This document shows positions 16,516-24,861 of a stretch of 64,000 nt of DNA, one piece after another. The stretch comes from Aminobacter ciceronei. Its GTDB lineage: Bacteria > Pseudomonadota > Alphaproteobacteria > Rhizobiales > Rhizobiaceae. Both the position numbers and the translations under genes were made by a program. Position 1 is the first letter of the stretch; each line of letters begins with the position of its first letter. A model generated the notes under the pieces. It worked only from the letters and a program-made list of their open reading frames with translations, was not told the origin of the DNA and ran no database searches. Location: assembly GCF_014138625.1 (NCBI RefSeq), contig NZ_JACJHY010000003.1, positions 186,001-250,000 on the forward strand. The letters are read 5' to 3'.

Positions 16516-18225
16516 TCAGTGCCGGACGCCGTTCGCCATGTGATGGGCGAACGGCCGGTCGAAATGCGCCGCGCACAATTTGCCCAGGCGCTCGAGGTCC
16601 TGGTCCTCCAGCGCCTTCACCATCTCGTCATGTTCGGCGAGCGACGGCTCGACGAGGGTGTCGGCCATCAGGCTCGCGGCATCGATGCTGCGCATGCCGG
16701 CATCACAATCATGGATCGAGCGGGCAATGAACTCGTTGCCGGTCGCTTCGAGCAACAGATCGTGGAAGGCGCGGTCCTGGACATAAGCCAGCTCGAGATC
16801 GCCGACCGAAATCGCCGAGCGATGGATCTGCCTTGCATGTTCGAGTTTGTTCATCAGCACCGGCGACACCGGCAGGCGAATGCGCTGCACGGCGGCGGCG
16901 ATCAAGAGCTGGCGCACGTCGTGCAGCTTGACCAGGTCGTCCGGTGACAGGTGGCGCACCACCGCACCGCGATAGGGTTCGAGCTTGACCAGCCCGGTGC
17001 GTGCCAGTTCCTGCAGCACGGCACGTGCGACGTGGCGCTTGACGCCGAGGCCGTAGACCAGCTCGTCCTCCATGATCCGCTCCTTGGGCAGGATGCGGCC
17101 GAGCACGATATCGCGCTCGATCTTCTTGGCGACATTGCCGACGATCTCGGACGAGCGCGTCGTACCCGACTGGCGGGCCCGCGCGCCAAGCGGCTTGAGC
17201 AGTTCCTCCAGCTTGCGTGCGGTTTCGGCCAGGTCGATCGCCGAAGGCCGGCGACGCATGCGCTCGGCGCGGTGCAGACGCTCGACCGCATTCTCCGACA
17301 ACGGCATCGCGGCATCGGCGACACGCTGCATCTCGTCCATGTCGCCGCTGCCGTGCAGGATGACGTCGCAGCCGGCCTCCTGCGTCGCGCTGACCTGGGC
17401 ATCGATCGGATGGGTGCGGCTGATGTCCGAGACATCGTCGCTCATCAGCACGCCGTCGAAGCGGATCATGCCGCGGATGATCTCATCGATGACGGTGCGC
17501 GAGGCGGTAGCCGGCGCGTCGCGGTCGATGGCCCGGTAGATGACGTGGGCTGCCATGGCGCAGGGCATGTCCTGCAGCGAGCGGAACGGCACGAAGTCGG
17601 CCGACTGCATCTCGTCGAGCGAGGCGTTGACCACCAGCAGCGCCTCCGACTTGTCCTGCCGGGCGCGGCCATGGCCGAGAATATGCTTGATGACGGGCAG
17701 CACACCGCCGGCCAGCAGCCCCTCGCAGGTGGCGCGGCCGAGAATGCTCGCCATTTCAGGCGTGTCTCCCAGCGCCCGGTCGCCGATCACCAGGTCGCCC
17801 TTGCCGATCGGCAGGTCGAGCACAGGCGCGATGTTGATGTCGATACCGAGGTCGAACAGTTCGGCCGCGACGAGGCGTGCGTTGAGGCGCACGGCATCGA
17901 GTGCCCGCTTGACGTCGGTGCGGGCGATCTGGGCGAACAGCGAGGCCGGCGGGGGCGCGCGCCAGTGCGGTGGCGCCAGCCTGGCGACGCGGCCGCCCTC
18001 CTGGTCGATCAGCACGCGCACGTCGCTGCGGCCAACGCTTTCGCGCAGTTCCGCCACCAAAGTGCGCAGTTGTGCAGGGTCGGCGCAATTGCGCTTGTGC
18101 AGGATGAAGCCCCAGGGCTGGGCGGCGCGGAAGAAGCTGCGTTCGGCAGCGTTCAGGCTGGTGCCCGCGCAGCCGAACACCACGGCCTTCGGTTGGGTTC
18201 GGTCAATTGTCAGCGGCATGGTCAT
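16516..18225 (-). CDS. GH3 (NagZ-like) domain fused to a GntR/FCD transcription regulator
   Basis: 569-residue fusion from the ATG at 18225 (GAGAG upstream; an in-frame TTG at 18246 would add seven residues). Residues about 10-325 are a glycoside hydrolase 3 fold resembling beta-N-acetylglucosaminidase NagZ: GFILHKRNCADPAQ, IDQEGGRVARLAPPHWR, NIAPVLDLP, IKHILGHG, FDGVLMSDD. NagZ-type proteins have Asp-x-His after GHG as acid/base dyad; here it reads Asp-Lys-Ser (about 191-193), while the SDD nucleophile motif remains. Residues about 355-425 are a GntR winged helix (AKKIERDIVLGRILP, KRHVARAVLQELARTGLVKLEPYRGAVV), followed by an FCD-like ligand domain. I read the GH3 part as a sensor. The gene lies 89 bp after the last importer gene. 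Confidence 0.85.
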   Translation of the reverse strand: MTMPLTIDRTQPKAVVFGCAGTSLNAAERSFFRAAQPWGFILHKRNCADPAQLRTLVAELRESVGRSDVRVLIDQEGGRVARLAPPHWRAPPPASLFAQIARTDVKRALDAVRLNARLVAAELFDLGIDINIAPVLDLPIGKGDLVIGDRALGDTPEMASILGRATCEGLLAGGVLPVIKHILGHGRARQDKSEALLVVNASLDEMQSADFVPFRSLQDMPCAMAAHVIYRAIDRDAPATASRTVIDEIIRGMIRFDGVLMSDDVSDISRTHPIDAQVSATQEAGCDVILHGSGDMDEMQRVADAAMPLSENAVERLHRAERMRRRPSAIDLAETARKLEELLKPLGARARQSGTTRSSEIVGNVAKKIERDIVLGRILPKERIMEDELVYGLGVKRHVARAVLQELARTGLVKLEPYRGAVVRHLSPDDLVKLHDVRQLLIAAAVQRIRLPVSPVLMNKLEHARQIHRSAISVGDLELAYVQDRAFHDLLLEATGNEFIARSIHDCDAGMRSIDAASLMADTLVEPSLAEHDEMVKALEDQDLERLGKLCAAHFDRPFAHHMANGVRH

Positions 18226-18335
18226 CACACTCTCGGCGGACTGCACAAGACCGACTTGTCGCCACCACGGCCATCAACTTGGCAGAAAAGCTGTCGGCGC
18301 GGAAGCCGTCAGCGCCCGTGCCCACCGCCTGCCGG

Positions 18336-19136
18336 TCACGACGGCTCCTGCCGCTGGCGCCCGAAGACCACCGTGACGACCATGGCGACAAGCACGATCC
18401 AGATCGTCGAGATCACTGCGGCCTGAGGGTCGACGCGGTCGCGCAGGCCGAGGAACATCACCTTGGTCAGCGTCGTGTTGGCGCCGCCACCGACGAACAT
18501 CGACACGATCACTTCGTCGAGCGATGTCAGGAAGGACAGCAACGCCGCCGACAGCAAGGGAAAACGCATCTGCGGGATGACGACAGAAATCATCGTCCGC
18601 CACCAGCCGGCGCCAAGGCTGCGCGAGGCCTTCTCCTGGGTGAAATCGAAGCGGGCAAAGCCGGCGGACAGGATGACATAGGCGGTCGGAATGGCGATCA
18701 CCGTATGCCCGAGCCAAAGGCCCGGGAACGAGCCGACGAGATGCAGGCGGGCCAGCACGAAGAACAGGCCGATGGCGACGAGGATCGGCGGCACGGTGGC
18801 CGGCATCAGGAGAACGCCATAGAGCGGCAGCCTGGCCCAGCCGAGCGAACGCGTGGTGGCGTAGGCCGCGGCAAAGGCGATCGGCACGGCAACCGCGGCG
18901 GTGACGGTGGCCAGCAGCAGGCTGGTCTTGGTCGCCGGCATCCACAGGTCGGACTGCCAGTACTGCTGCCACCAGCGCAGCGAAAATTCGGTCGGCGGGA
19001 ACTGCAGCAGTTCGGAGGCCGAGAACGACATCGGCACCACGATCAGTGAAGGTGCCAACAGGAAGGTCGCCACCAGCGCGGTGAAAATGCCGATCGCCAG
19101 GCGCAGCGGCCAGGAGACGTCGAAACCGTCAAACAT
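18336..19136 (-). CDS. ABC importer permease, PotC type
   Basis: 266-residue inner-membrane permease of a spermidine/putrescine-like (Pot) ABC importer. Six hydrophobic segments are evident, e.g. LAIGIFTALVATFLLAPSLIVV near the N-terminus and WIVLVAMVVTVVFG near the C-terminus. The cytoplasmic EAA-like loop that docks the ATPase reads ASRSLGAGWWRTMISVVIPQM. It overlaps the preceding permease by eight bases. Pot-type systems take up polyamines, opines or other small cationic compounds; the substrate here is unknown. Confidence 0.88.
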   Translation of the reverse strand: MFDGFDVSWPLRLAIGIFTALVATFLLAPSLIVVPMSFSASELLQFPPTEFSLRWWQQYWQSDLWMPATKTSLLLATVTAAVAVPIAFAAAYATTRSLGWARLPLYGVLLMPATVPPILVAIGLFFVLARLHLVGSFPGLWLGHTVIAIPTAYVILSAGFARFDFTQEKASRSLGAGWWRTMISVVIPQMRFPLLSAALLSFLTSLDEVIVSMFVGGGANTTLTKVMFLGLRDRVDPQAAVISTIWIVLVAMVVTVVFGRQRQEPS

Positions 19137-20049
19137 TGGCGCTGCCTCCGAGGGCCTTGATGCTGCGGCGAAGCAGGAACGTGACGAGGAACACCAGCCC
19201 GACGGACAACAGCAAGAGCACGCCGAGCGCGCTTGCCGCCGGCCAGTCGGACAGCACCGAGACGTTCTGTTCGATGCGGGTCGAAATCATCGGCACGCGG
19301 CCGCCGCCGAGGATGGCGGGGGTGACGTAGAAACCGAGGCTGAGGACGAACACCAGCACAGCACCGGCGAAGATGCCGTTGGCGGCCAGCGGCAGGATCA
19401 CCGCCCGCAGGGTCAGGAGCTTGCTGGCGCCGAGGCTGGCTGCGGCGCGGATGATGTTGTGGTCGATTTGCTTGATCGCGGCATAGACCGGCAGGATGAA
19501 CAGCGGCAGCATCACATGGGTCATGCCGACGATGGTGCCGAAGAAGTTGTTGATCAGCGGCAGCGGCTCCGAGACCAGCCCGGTGTCGATCAGGAAGCTA
19601 TTGACCAGGCCGTTGCGCTGCAACAGCACCGAGAGCGCGTAGGTGCGGACCAGAAGCGCCGTCCAGAACGGCAACATCACCACGAGCAGCAGGATCGAAG
19701 CGAGCCGCTGGCCGGCGCTGGCCATGACCAGCGCGAATGGCGTGCCCAGGAGCATGCAGGTCAGCACCGTCATGCCGCTGACCTGGAAGGTGGTCAGTAC
19801 CGAGCGCGTATAGACCGGAGTGCTCAGGATCCTGAGATAGGTGTCGAGCGACACAGAGCCGTCGGGCCGGGCGATCGATATCCAGAACATCGCCGCCAGC
19901 GGCACGACGATGGCGATGGTGACCAGCAGCACCGCCGGCAGCGCCAGACCGAAGAGGCCGATCTGCGCCAATTTGCGGTCCCGCCGCAAGAGGGCTGAGT
20001 TGTCGAAGGCGCCGTCTGCCGCCGGCAAGGTCATAGCCGGCGCGCTCAT
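19129..20049 (-). CDS. ABC importer permease, PotB type
   Basis: 306-residue permease partner of the importer. Six or seven membrane segments are seen, starting with IGLFGLALPAVLLVTIAIVVPLAAMFWIS. The EAA-like ATPase contact is HNIIRAAASLGASKLLTLRAVILPL. The start overlaps the ATPase gene's stop (ATGA), and the end overlaps the second permease. Order in the operon: binding protein, ATPase, permease, permease, GH3-GntR regulator. Confidence 0.88.
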   Translation of the reverse strand: MSAPAMTLPAADGAFDNSALLRRDRKLAQIGLFGLALPAVLLVTIAIVVPLAAMFWISIARPDGSVSLDTYLRILSTPVYTRSVLTTFQVSGMTVLTCMLLGTPFALVMASAGQRLASILLLVVMLPFWTALLVRTYALSVLLQRNGLVNSFLIDTGLVSEPLPLINNFFGTIVGMTHVMLPLFILPVYAAIKQIDHNIIRAAASLGASKLLTLRAVILPLAANGIFAGAVLVFVLSLGFYVTPAILGGGRVPMISTRIEQNVSVLSDWPAASALGVLLLLSVGLVFLVTFLLRRSIKALGGSANV

Positions 20050-21095
20050 GCGTCGATCACCGGGATCAGCGCATCGCGCCGCACATGCAACTTGAGCGGC
20101 GCACCTTCGGCCAGCGCCTCGAGGTTGAAATTCGCCGCCTCGGCAGCGGCGATGCGCGCCGAGACGGCTCCGCCGTTCGCCAGATCGACGGAGATGAGCC
20201 AGCTGTCGCCCTGGAACACCGAGCGCGTCAGCGTGCCGCTGAGTGATACATGGTCGTGGCCGCTGGCATCGGAAAGCGACAGTCTTTCGGCGCGGATCAT
20301 CAGCTTGCGGCCAGCACCAGTGGCATCCCGCTCCGGGGCAACGAAGCTTTCCACCGCATCGAGTTCGAGAATGTTGGCCTCGCCGAGGAACTCGGCGACA
20401 AAGCGCGACGTCGGCCGATGATACAACGAAGCCGGTGTTCCGAGCTGGCGGATGACACCGTCGCGCATCACGGCAATGCGATCCGACATCGTCAGCGCCT
20501 CGCGCTGGTCGTGCGTGACATAGACGGTGGTCAGCCCTAACCGGTCGTGCAGCTTCCGAATCTCATACTGCATCTGCTCGCGCAGGTTCTTGTCGAGCGC
20601 CGACAGCGGCTCGTCCATCAGCATCAGTCGGGGTTCGAACACCACGGCGCGGGCGAGCGCCACACGCTGCTTCTGCCCGCCGGACAGCGTGGCGATGTCA
20701 CGTTCGGCCATGTTGGCGAGATCGACGATGTCGAGCGCCTTTCTGGCACGTTCGGCAGCCTCTGCGCGGCCGATGCCGCGGACGCGCAGGGGAAACATGA
20801 CGTTGGCAGCAACATTCATGTGCGGAAACAGGGCGTAGTTCTGGAACACCACGCCGATGCCGCGCTTGTTGGCGGGCAGGCGGACAAGGTCGCGTCCATC
20901 GACGGAAATCTGTCCGCGATCAGGCCTGACGAACCCGGCAAGCGCCATCAGAAGCGTGGTCTTGCCGGAGCCCGAGGGGCCGAGAATGCTCAGGAATTCG
21001 CCGCGCCCGACGTCGAGGCCGACGTCGTTGAGGGCGCGGAAGGATCCGTAGGCTTTCGAAAGATTGCGGATTTCGATGAACGCAGCACTTGTCAT
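20046..21095 (-). CDS. ABC importer ATP-binding protein, PotA type
   Basis: 349-residue ATPase powering the Pot-like importer. Walker A is [17 protein letters not shown] (about 37-50), the Q-loop VVFQNYALFPHM, the ABC signature LSGGQKQRVALARA, Walker B RLMLMDEPLSALD, and the H-loop VYVTHDQREALTMSD. A C-terminal TOBE regulatory domain (about 265-345) is present, as in CUT1/Pot ATPases. It starts 30 bp after the binding-protein gene and overlaps the next permease gene. Confidence 0.93.
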   Translation of the reverse strand: MTSAAFIEIRNLSKAYGSFRALNDVGLDVGRGEFLSILGPSGSGKTTLLMALAGFVRPDRGQISVDGRDLVRLPANKRGIGVVFQNYALFPHMNVAANVMFPLRVRGIGRAEAAERARKALDIVDLANMAERDIATLSGGQKQRVALARAVVFEPRLMLMDEPLSALDKNLREQMQYEIRKLHDRLGLTTVYVTHDQREALTMSDRIAVMRDGVIRQLGTPASLYHRPTSRFVAEFLGEANILELDAVESFVAPERDATGAGRKLMIRAERLSLSDASGHDHVSLSGTLTRSVFQGDSWLISVDLANGGAVSARIAAAEAANFNLEALAEGAPLKLHVRRDALIPVIDA

Positions 21096-21125
21096 GTCGC
21101 TTGAGCCGACCTGTTCCTGCCGCGC

Positions 21126-22187
21126 TCAGCGCGACATCATTTCCTGGAAGCCGAGCTGGGCTTCGCCGACATGTTCGACCCACCATTCATTGCGTTGGGC
21201 AAGCTGGTGCGCGGCGTTGTCGGGATAGGTCGGCAGCTTCTTCGAGGCGTCGTCGGGGATGAGGCCGGTCTCGTAGGCACGCTTGTTGGCCGCGCCATAC
21301 TTCACCCCGACCGAAAACTTGGCCTGGGCTTCCGGCTTGGACATCTCGTTGATCATCTTCATCGCTTCGGCGGCATGCGGGGCTCCGACCGGCACCGCCC
21401 AGCAATCCATGCTCATGACGCCCTGGTTGAAGGTGTAGTCGATCTTGGCCCCGTCCTTCTTGGCGGCTTCGAAACGGGCGTTCCAGCCCACCGACATGTC
21501 CACTTCCTTGTCCTTCATCAGCTGCGCGTGCTGGGCACCCGAATTCCACCACACCGCGATGTGCGGACGCAACTGCTCGATCTTGTCGAGCGCGCGCTGC
21601 ATGCCGCCCTCAGATCCCAGCACCTCGTAGACCTTGTCCATCGGCACGCCGTCGGCAAGCAACGCGATCTCGAGTTGCGCCTCGGCGTCGTTGCGCATGG
21701 CGCGGCGGCCCGGGAACTTCTCGACGTCCCAGAAGTCGGCCCAGCTCTGCGGCGCCTGGTCCTTGTAGGCGTCGGTATTCCAGGCCATGACCCAGGAGAA
21801 GATCAGCGCCGAGATGCAGTATTTCTGCGCCGTGCCTTCGATGAAGTCCTTGGAGTCGATGACGCTGTAGTCGAGCGGCATGAACAGGCCCTCGCGGCCG
21901 CCCTTTTCAGCCTGGAAGGCGTTGGTCTGTACGAGGTCGAAGCTCACCGCATTGGCCGCCGCCTGCAGCTTCACCGAGGCATAGGCGTCGTTGATGGTTT
22001 CCTCGCGCACGGTGTTGCCGAGCGTCTTGGCCGCCGGTCCCCACAGGGTCTCGCGGCCGACCTCCTGGATCACGCCGCCGCCGACGGCGACCGTCATCTC
22101 AGCCGCCTGGGCGGCCTGGCCTGCAATGCCCCACGCGGCAAGCAGCGCACAGGCAGAAAGAGAGTTCCTCACATTTTTCCGGATCAT
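21126..22187 (-). CDS. Periplasmic substrate-binding protein of a Pot-like ABC importer
   Basis: 353-residue exported solute-binding protein of the PotD/SBP_bac_8 type. I chose the ATG at 22187, preceded by GGGGA; a Sec signal peptide follows directly (LSACALLAAWGIAGQAAQA, cleavage near AQAAE). The mature protein starts MTVAVGGGVIQEVGRETLWGP. It contains the typical hinge and pocket segments SWVMAWNTDAYKDQAPQSWADFWDVEKFPGRRAM and AVPVGAPHAAEAMKMINEMSKPEAQ. As first gene of the minus-strand operon, it lies 155 bp downstream of the TTATC-N12-GATAA motif. Confidence 0.9.
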   Translation of the reverse strand: MIRKNVRNSLSACALLAAWGIAGQAAQAAEMTVAVGGGVIQEVGRETLWGPAAKTLGNTVREETINDAYASVKLQAAANAVSFDLVQTNAFQAEKGGREGLFMPLDYSVIDSKDFIEGTAQKYCISALIFSWVMAWNTDAYKDQAPQSWADFWDVEKFPGRRAMRNDAEAQLEIALLADGVPMDKVYEVLGSEGGMQRALDKIEQLRPHIAVWWNSGAQHAQLMKDKEVDMSVGWNARFEAAKKDGAKIDYTFNQGVMSMDCWAVPVGAPHAAEAMKMINEMSKPEAQAKFSVGVKYGAANKRAYETGLIPDDASKKLPTYPDNAAHQLAQRNEWWVEHVGEAQLGFQEMMSR

Positions 22188-22341
22188 GGTAATTCCCCAC
22201 GGGGCTGGTTTTCGTCCAGCAGTTTTCTTTTCCCTGAACAGCACTGGAAGGCTTGGTTTGCCCGGTGTTCAGCGCCCTTGGCTATGTCGCCAGGGCCAGG
22301 TCCAGAATTACCGTAGGGCATGTTGGGCAGGTATCCGCGAT

Positions 22342-22363
22342 TTATCGATCCGCTTATCGATAA
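22342..22363. promoter_or_regulatory. Candidate operator TTATC-N12-GATAA (importer copy)
   Basis: Perfect 8-bp arms, TTATCGAT and ATCGATAA, flank CCGCTT. It shares half-sites, spacing and 15 of 22 positions with the motif at 10327-10348 before the plus-strand catabolic genes. It lies 155 bp upstream of the binding-protein ATG. A single regulator of both arms, most simply the GH3-GntR protein, is inferred. Confidence 0.55.
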
Positions 22364-22394
22364 TTTTGTTCTCGCTATTTCCCAAGTCTCGCCG

Positions 22395-22415
22395 GCGGCG
22401 CTTCGCAAGCGCCGC
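22395..22415. terminator. GC-rich stem-loop downstream of tetR
   Basis: GCGGCGCTT and AAGCGCCGC pair perfectly around CGC. There is no T-run on either side, and it is about 310 bp beyond the tetR stop, so it may be a terminator-like or simply a structural element. Confidence 0.3.
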
Positions 22416-22725
22416 GGGCCCGTCACGCCGATGAGGCTCACCGGGGAAGGCTGCGCCGGTCCATCTTGTCGCGACAAGCCAAGGTTAGGGGGCGAAGCCA
22501 TCGCCAGGCTTGCGAGGCCTGCAAGCCGATGTTCCCGCCATAGTTGAGCCGAGGTCTGGTTGCACCAAGAGGGGCGGAAGCCATCGGGTCAGTCATTTCG
22601 GTGGTGGCCCGGAGGCGGCATAGGTCACACCGGACCTCGACGAGCCCTCCGCGCCGGCCTGTCCATGGCCAGACCAAAACGTCTGCCCAAGAACTGGTGC
22701 ATGCTGCGCTAACGAGAACCAGCGT

Positions 22726-23415
22726 TCATCGTATTGGGGCAAGACCATCGAGCAGATAGTCGAGGCCCTTGCGGAAGGCGCCGTCCCAATCGCTGTCCAG
22801 CAACAGGCGGGAGCGTTCGATCGTGGGATAGCGTTCGCTGAGTCCGGCGAGGCGTTGCTGTGCTGCGGCCTGGTCGTCGTCGGTGAGTTCGAAGCTCGCC
22901 CGGGTGATGGTCGAGCCCATCACGTGGTTCCACAGTGACCAGATCGCGACGTTCAGATCTGCATCCGCTACACCTGCTTTGGACAAGGCGTTGGCAAGCA
23001 ATTCCAGGCGACCGAGGATATTCGGGCCGAGTGCCCGGCGCGGCAACAGCGATGCCGACCAGGGATGGCGCAGCATGCTGGCGCGCCAGCCCTCGAGCAC
23101 ATGTACGGCCTCTTGCCGCCACCCCTGGGGTTCGGCCCTGTCGGACGGCGCGCGGTATTCGAGCACCTTGTCGAGCGCAAGGTCGAAAACGTCCTCCTTG
23201 TTGTCGACGTGCCAGTAGAGGCTCATCACCCCTGAGCCGAGACGATCGGCCAACCGTCGCATCGTCAGTCCGTCGATGCCTTGGGTGTCCAGCAGCTCCA
23301 CCGCGGTCGCCACGATGCGTTCCAGAGACAGGGGCGGCTCGCCGCGCGGCTCGCGCGTCGGTCTTGGCGACTTGCCGGGCTGAGGCCGTTTTTTGCCGCT
23401 GCGTTTGCCTGCCAT
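22726..23415 (-). CDS. TetR/AcrR-family transcriptional regulator
   Basis: 229-residue repressor. A basic N-terminal tail precedes the TetR_N helix-turn-helix (about 30-75: LSLERIVATAVELLDTQGIDGLTMRRLADRLGSGVMSLYWHVDNKEDVFDLALD). The C-terminal part resembles the tetracycline-repressor-like C domain (TetR_C family). It is transcribed away from the exported RidA-like gene, and a palindrome overlapping that gene's promoter (23631-23641) is its likely operator. Ligand unknown. Confidence 0.88.
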   Translation of the reverse strand: MAGKRSGKKRPQPGKSPRPTREPRGEPPLSLERIVATAVELLDTQGIDGLTMRRLADRLGSGVMSLYWHVDNKEDVFDLALDKVLEYRAPSDRAEPQGWRQEAVHVLEGWRASMLRHPWSASLLPRRALGPNILGRLELLANALSKAGVADADLNVAIWSLWNHVMGSTITRASFELTDDDQAAAQQRLAGLSERYPTIERSRLLLDSDWDGAFRKGLDYLLDGLAPIR

Positions 23416-23623
23416 CCGTCGTCCCCACTTGCGCCACGATTTCTGAATTCGCTACCGACATTCGTTTTGCAGGCGGACGTCGCAATCGAATGGCCTGAAA
23501 TCAATAAGTTGCCGTCATCACGGCACGGAGTTCTGCCCGTCGCCTGATTTCCAATTCGAGCGAAAACACCGTTCGTGAGCTTCGACTTTGGCAGTCGACG
23601 TCAGGAAAGTCGATGCCCGGCAG

Positions 23624-23653
23624 TTGACTAGTACAATGTACCATAGGACTAAT
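23624..23653 (+). promoter_or_regulatory. Promoter with embedded TetR-type operator
   Basis: TTGACT at 23624-23629 looks like a -35 element. An imperfect -10 lies around 23645-23653. Between them sits the palindrome GTACAATGTAC (23631-23641). A dyad in the spacer is the classic arrangement for TetR-family repression of the RidA-like gene 45 bp downstream. Confidence 0.55.
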
Positions 23654-23697
23654 CGCACGGCCGCCAGTGGCGGGCCGCGGAACCAAAGAGAAAAATC

Positions 23698-24186
23698 ATG
23701 TCACGCAAAATCAAGCATCTGCTTGTCGGAGGCCTAATCACCATGACCATGTCACTTCCCACCGCGACGACGGCCAACGAGAGCGATCTCAGGCTGACAA
23801 TCGTCAACCCCGAGAACCTCTACGACCCGACGCCGAACGGCTACAGCACGGCGGTCATCGTTCCCGCCGGTGCGCGTGTCGCCTACATCTCGGGGCAGGG
23901 CGGCCAGGACGCCACCGGCAGCCTGTCGCCCGACTTCTCCGTTCAGGTGAAGCAGGCCTATGCCAATCTGCGTAGCGCTCTCGACGCTCTCGGCGCAAAG
24001 CCCGACCAGGTCGCCAAGCTCACCGTCTACGTCGTCGACCACGACATGTCGAAGCTCGGCGTGCTGACGGAGAGCGTCAAGGCGATGTTCGGCAACACGC
24101 TACCGGCCCAGACGCTGATCCCCGTCCCCAAACTCGCCGTCGACCCAATGCTGTTCGAGGTCGAGGCTGTCGTCTTGCTGAAATAG
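23698..24186 (+). CDS. Exported RidA-like protein lacking the catalytic Arg
   Basis: 162-residue RidA/YjgF-fold protein with an N-terminal signal-peptide-like segment (KIKHLLVGGLITMTMSLP, probable cleavage near TTANES), unusual for a normally cytoplasmic family. The core reads VAYISGQGGQDATG, QVKQAYANLRSALDALGAKPDQVAKLTVYVVD and FEVEAVVLLK. At the position where enzymatic RidA proteins have PAR, this one has PAQ, so imine deaminase activity is doubtful. It is divergent from tetR, whose product probably controls it. Confidence 0.82.
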   Translation: MSRKIKHLLVGGLITMTMSLPTATTANESDLRLTIVNPENLYDPTPNGYSTAVIVPAGARVAYISGQGGQDATGSLSPDFSVQVKQAYANLRSALDALGAKPDQVAKLTVYVVDHDMSKLGVLTESVKAMFGNTLPAQTLIPVPKLAVDPMLFEVEAVVLLK

Positions 24187-24511
24187 TGGTGGTGGCTCGC
24201 CCGGGGGTGACTGATGCGTCGGCGCACGATGTTTGACCGTCAATCGGGAGGCCGGCCTCACCGGGGGTCGCGCATCCCGTTGAAACTGGAATTTCCAACC
24301 GGAGAAACGTCTGTCCTGGAGAGCAGAATAATAAAATTGACATCGACAGCCAATAAATATAAAACCCGGCTGTCGATATTTGCTTGTTCGATTTTTGTTA
24401 TTGCGCAAAATCGCTGTGCGCCAACGAACATCCCTTCAAATAAAATCGCGATGTAAAACAGCCACGCAATCGCTTGGTTGTCGATGAATATTGCCATGAA
24501 AGGGGTTTGTT
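24187..24511 (+). other. Intergenic region with long cold-shock gene leader
   Basis: About 325 bp, AT-rich for this genome and without a gene. It holds the cold-shock gene promoter and a leader of roughly 140 nt. Long structured leaders are typical of csp mRNAs, whose stability and translation respond to temperature. Confidence 0.5.
24337..24365 (+). promoter_or_regulatory. Sigma-70-type promoter of the cold-shock gene
   Basis: TTGACA at 24337-24342 is a perfect -35 element. TAAAAC (17-bp spacing, 24360-24365) or TATAAA (15-bp spacing, 24358-24363) serves as -10. The predicted transcript has a leader of about 140 nt. Confidence 0.6.
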
Positions 24512-24721
24512 ATGACCACTGGCACAGTGAAATGGTTCAATGCTACCAAGGGCTTCGGCTTCATCCAGCCTGACAACGGCGGTCCGGACGTGTTCGTCCA
24601 CATTTCCGCGGTTGAGCGGGCCGGCATGCGTGAAATCGTCGAAGGCCAGAAGATCGCCTACGAGATGGAGCGTGACAGCAAGTCGGGCAAGATGTCTGCC
24701 GGCCAGTTGCAGGCCGCCTGA
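24512..24721 (+). CDS. Cold-shock protein, CspA family
   Basis: 69-residue single-stranded nucleic-acid-binding OB-fold protein. RNP1 is KGFGFIQP (about 14-21) and RNP2 is VFVHISAV (about 29-36), both intact. It acts as an RNA chaperone; induction by cold or growth phase is typical of the family but not shown here. A ribosome-binding site (AAAGGGG) precedes the ATG, a strong promoter lies upstream and a rho-independent terminator 65 bp downstream, so it is a monocistronic unit. Confidence 0.95.
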   Translation: MTTGTVKWFNATKGFGFIQPDNGGPDVFVHISAVERAGMREIVEGQKIAYEMERDSKSGKMSAGQLQAA

Positions 24722-24786
24722 TCGGTCTTGGTGCCCTTCGGTGACCACGGATGTACTGGCACCGTCACAGGGCGCGATCGACTTAC

Positions 24787-24815
24787 AAAAGCCAGGCAGT
24801 TTGCCTGGCTTTTTT
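24787..24815 (+). terminator. Rho-independent terminator of the cold-shock gene
   Basis: AAAAGCCAGGCA and TGCCTGGCTTTT pair perfectly around GTT, followed by more T residues. It is the clearest terminator in the window. Confidence 0.9.
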
Positions 24816-24861
24816 GTTGGCAGCGTTCAGTCCTCTTTTCGAGAATGTAGGGATAACAAAC

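Larger units (their letters stand above)
22188..22725. other. Intergenic region upstream of the importer operon and downstream of tetR
   Basis: About 540 bp without a convincing gene. It holds the importer operon's leader, a 22-bp perfect-arm dyad (22342-22363), and a GC-rich stem-loop (22395-22415). I see nothing recognisable in 22430-22725. Confidence 0.5.
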
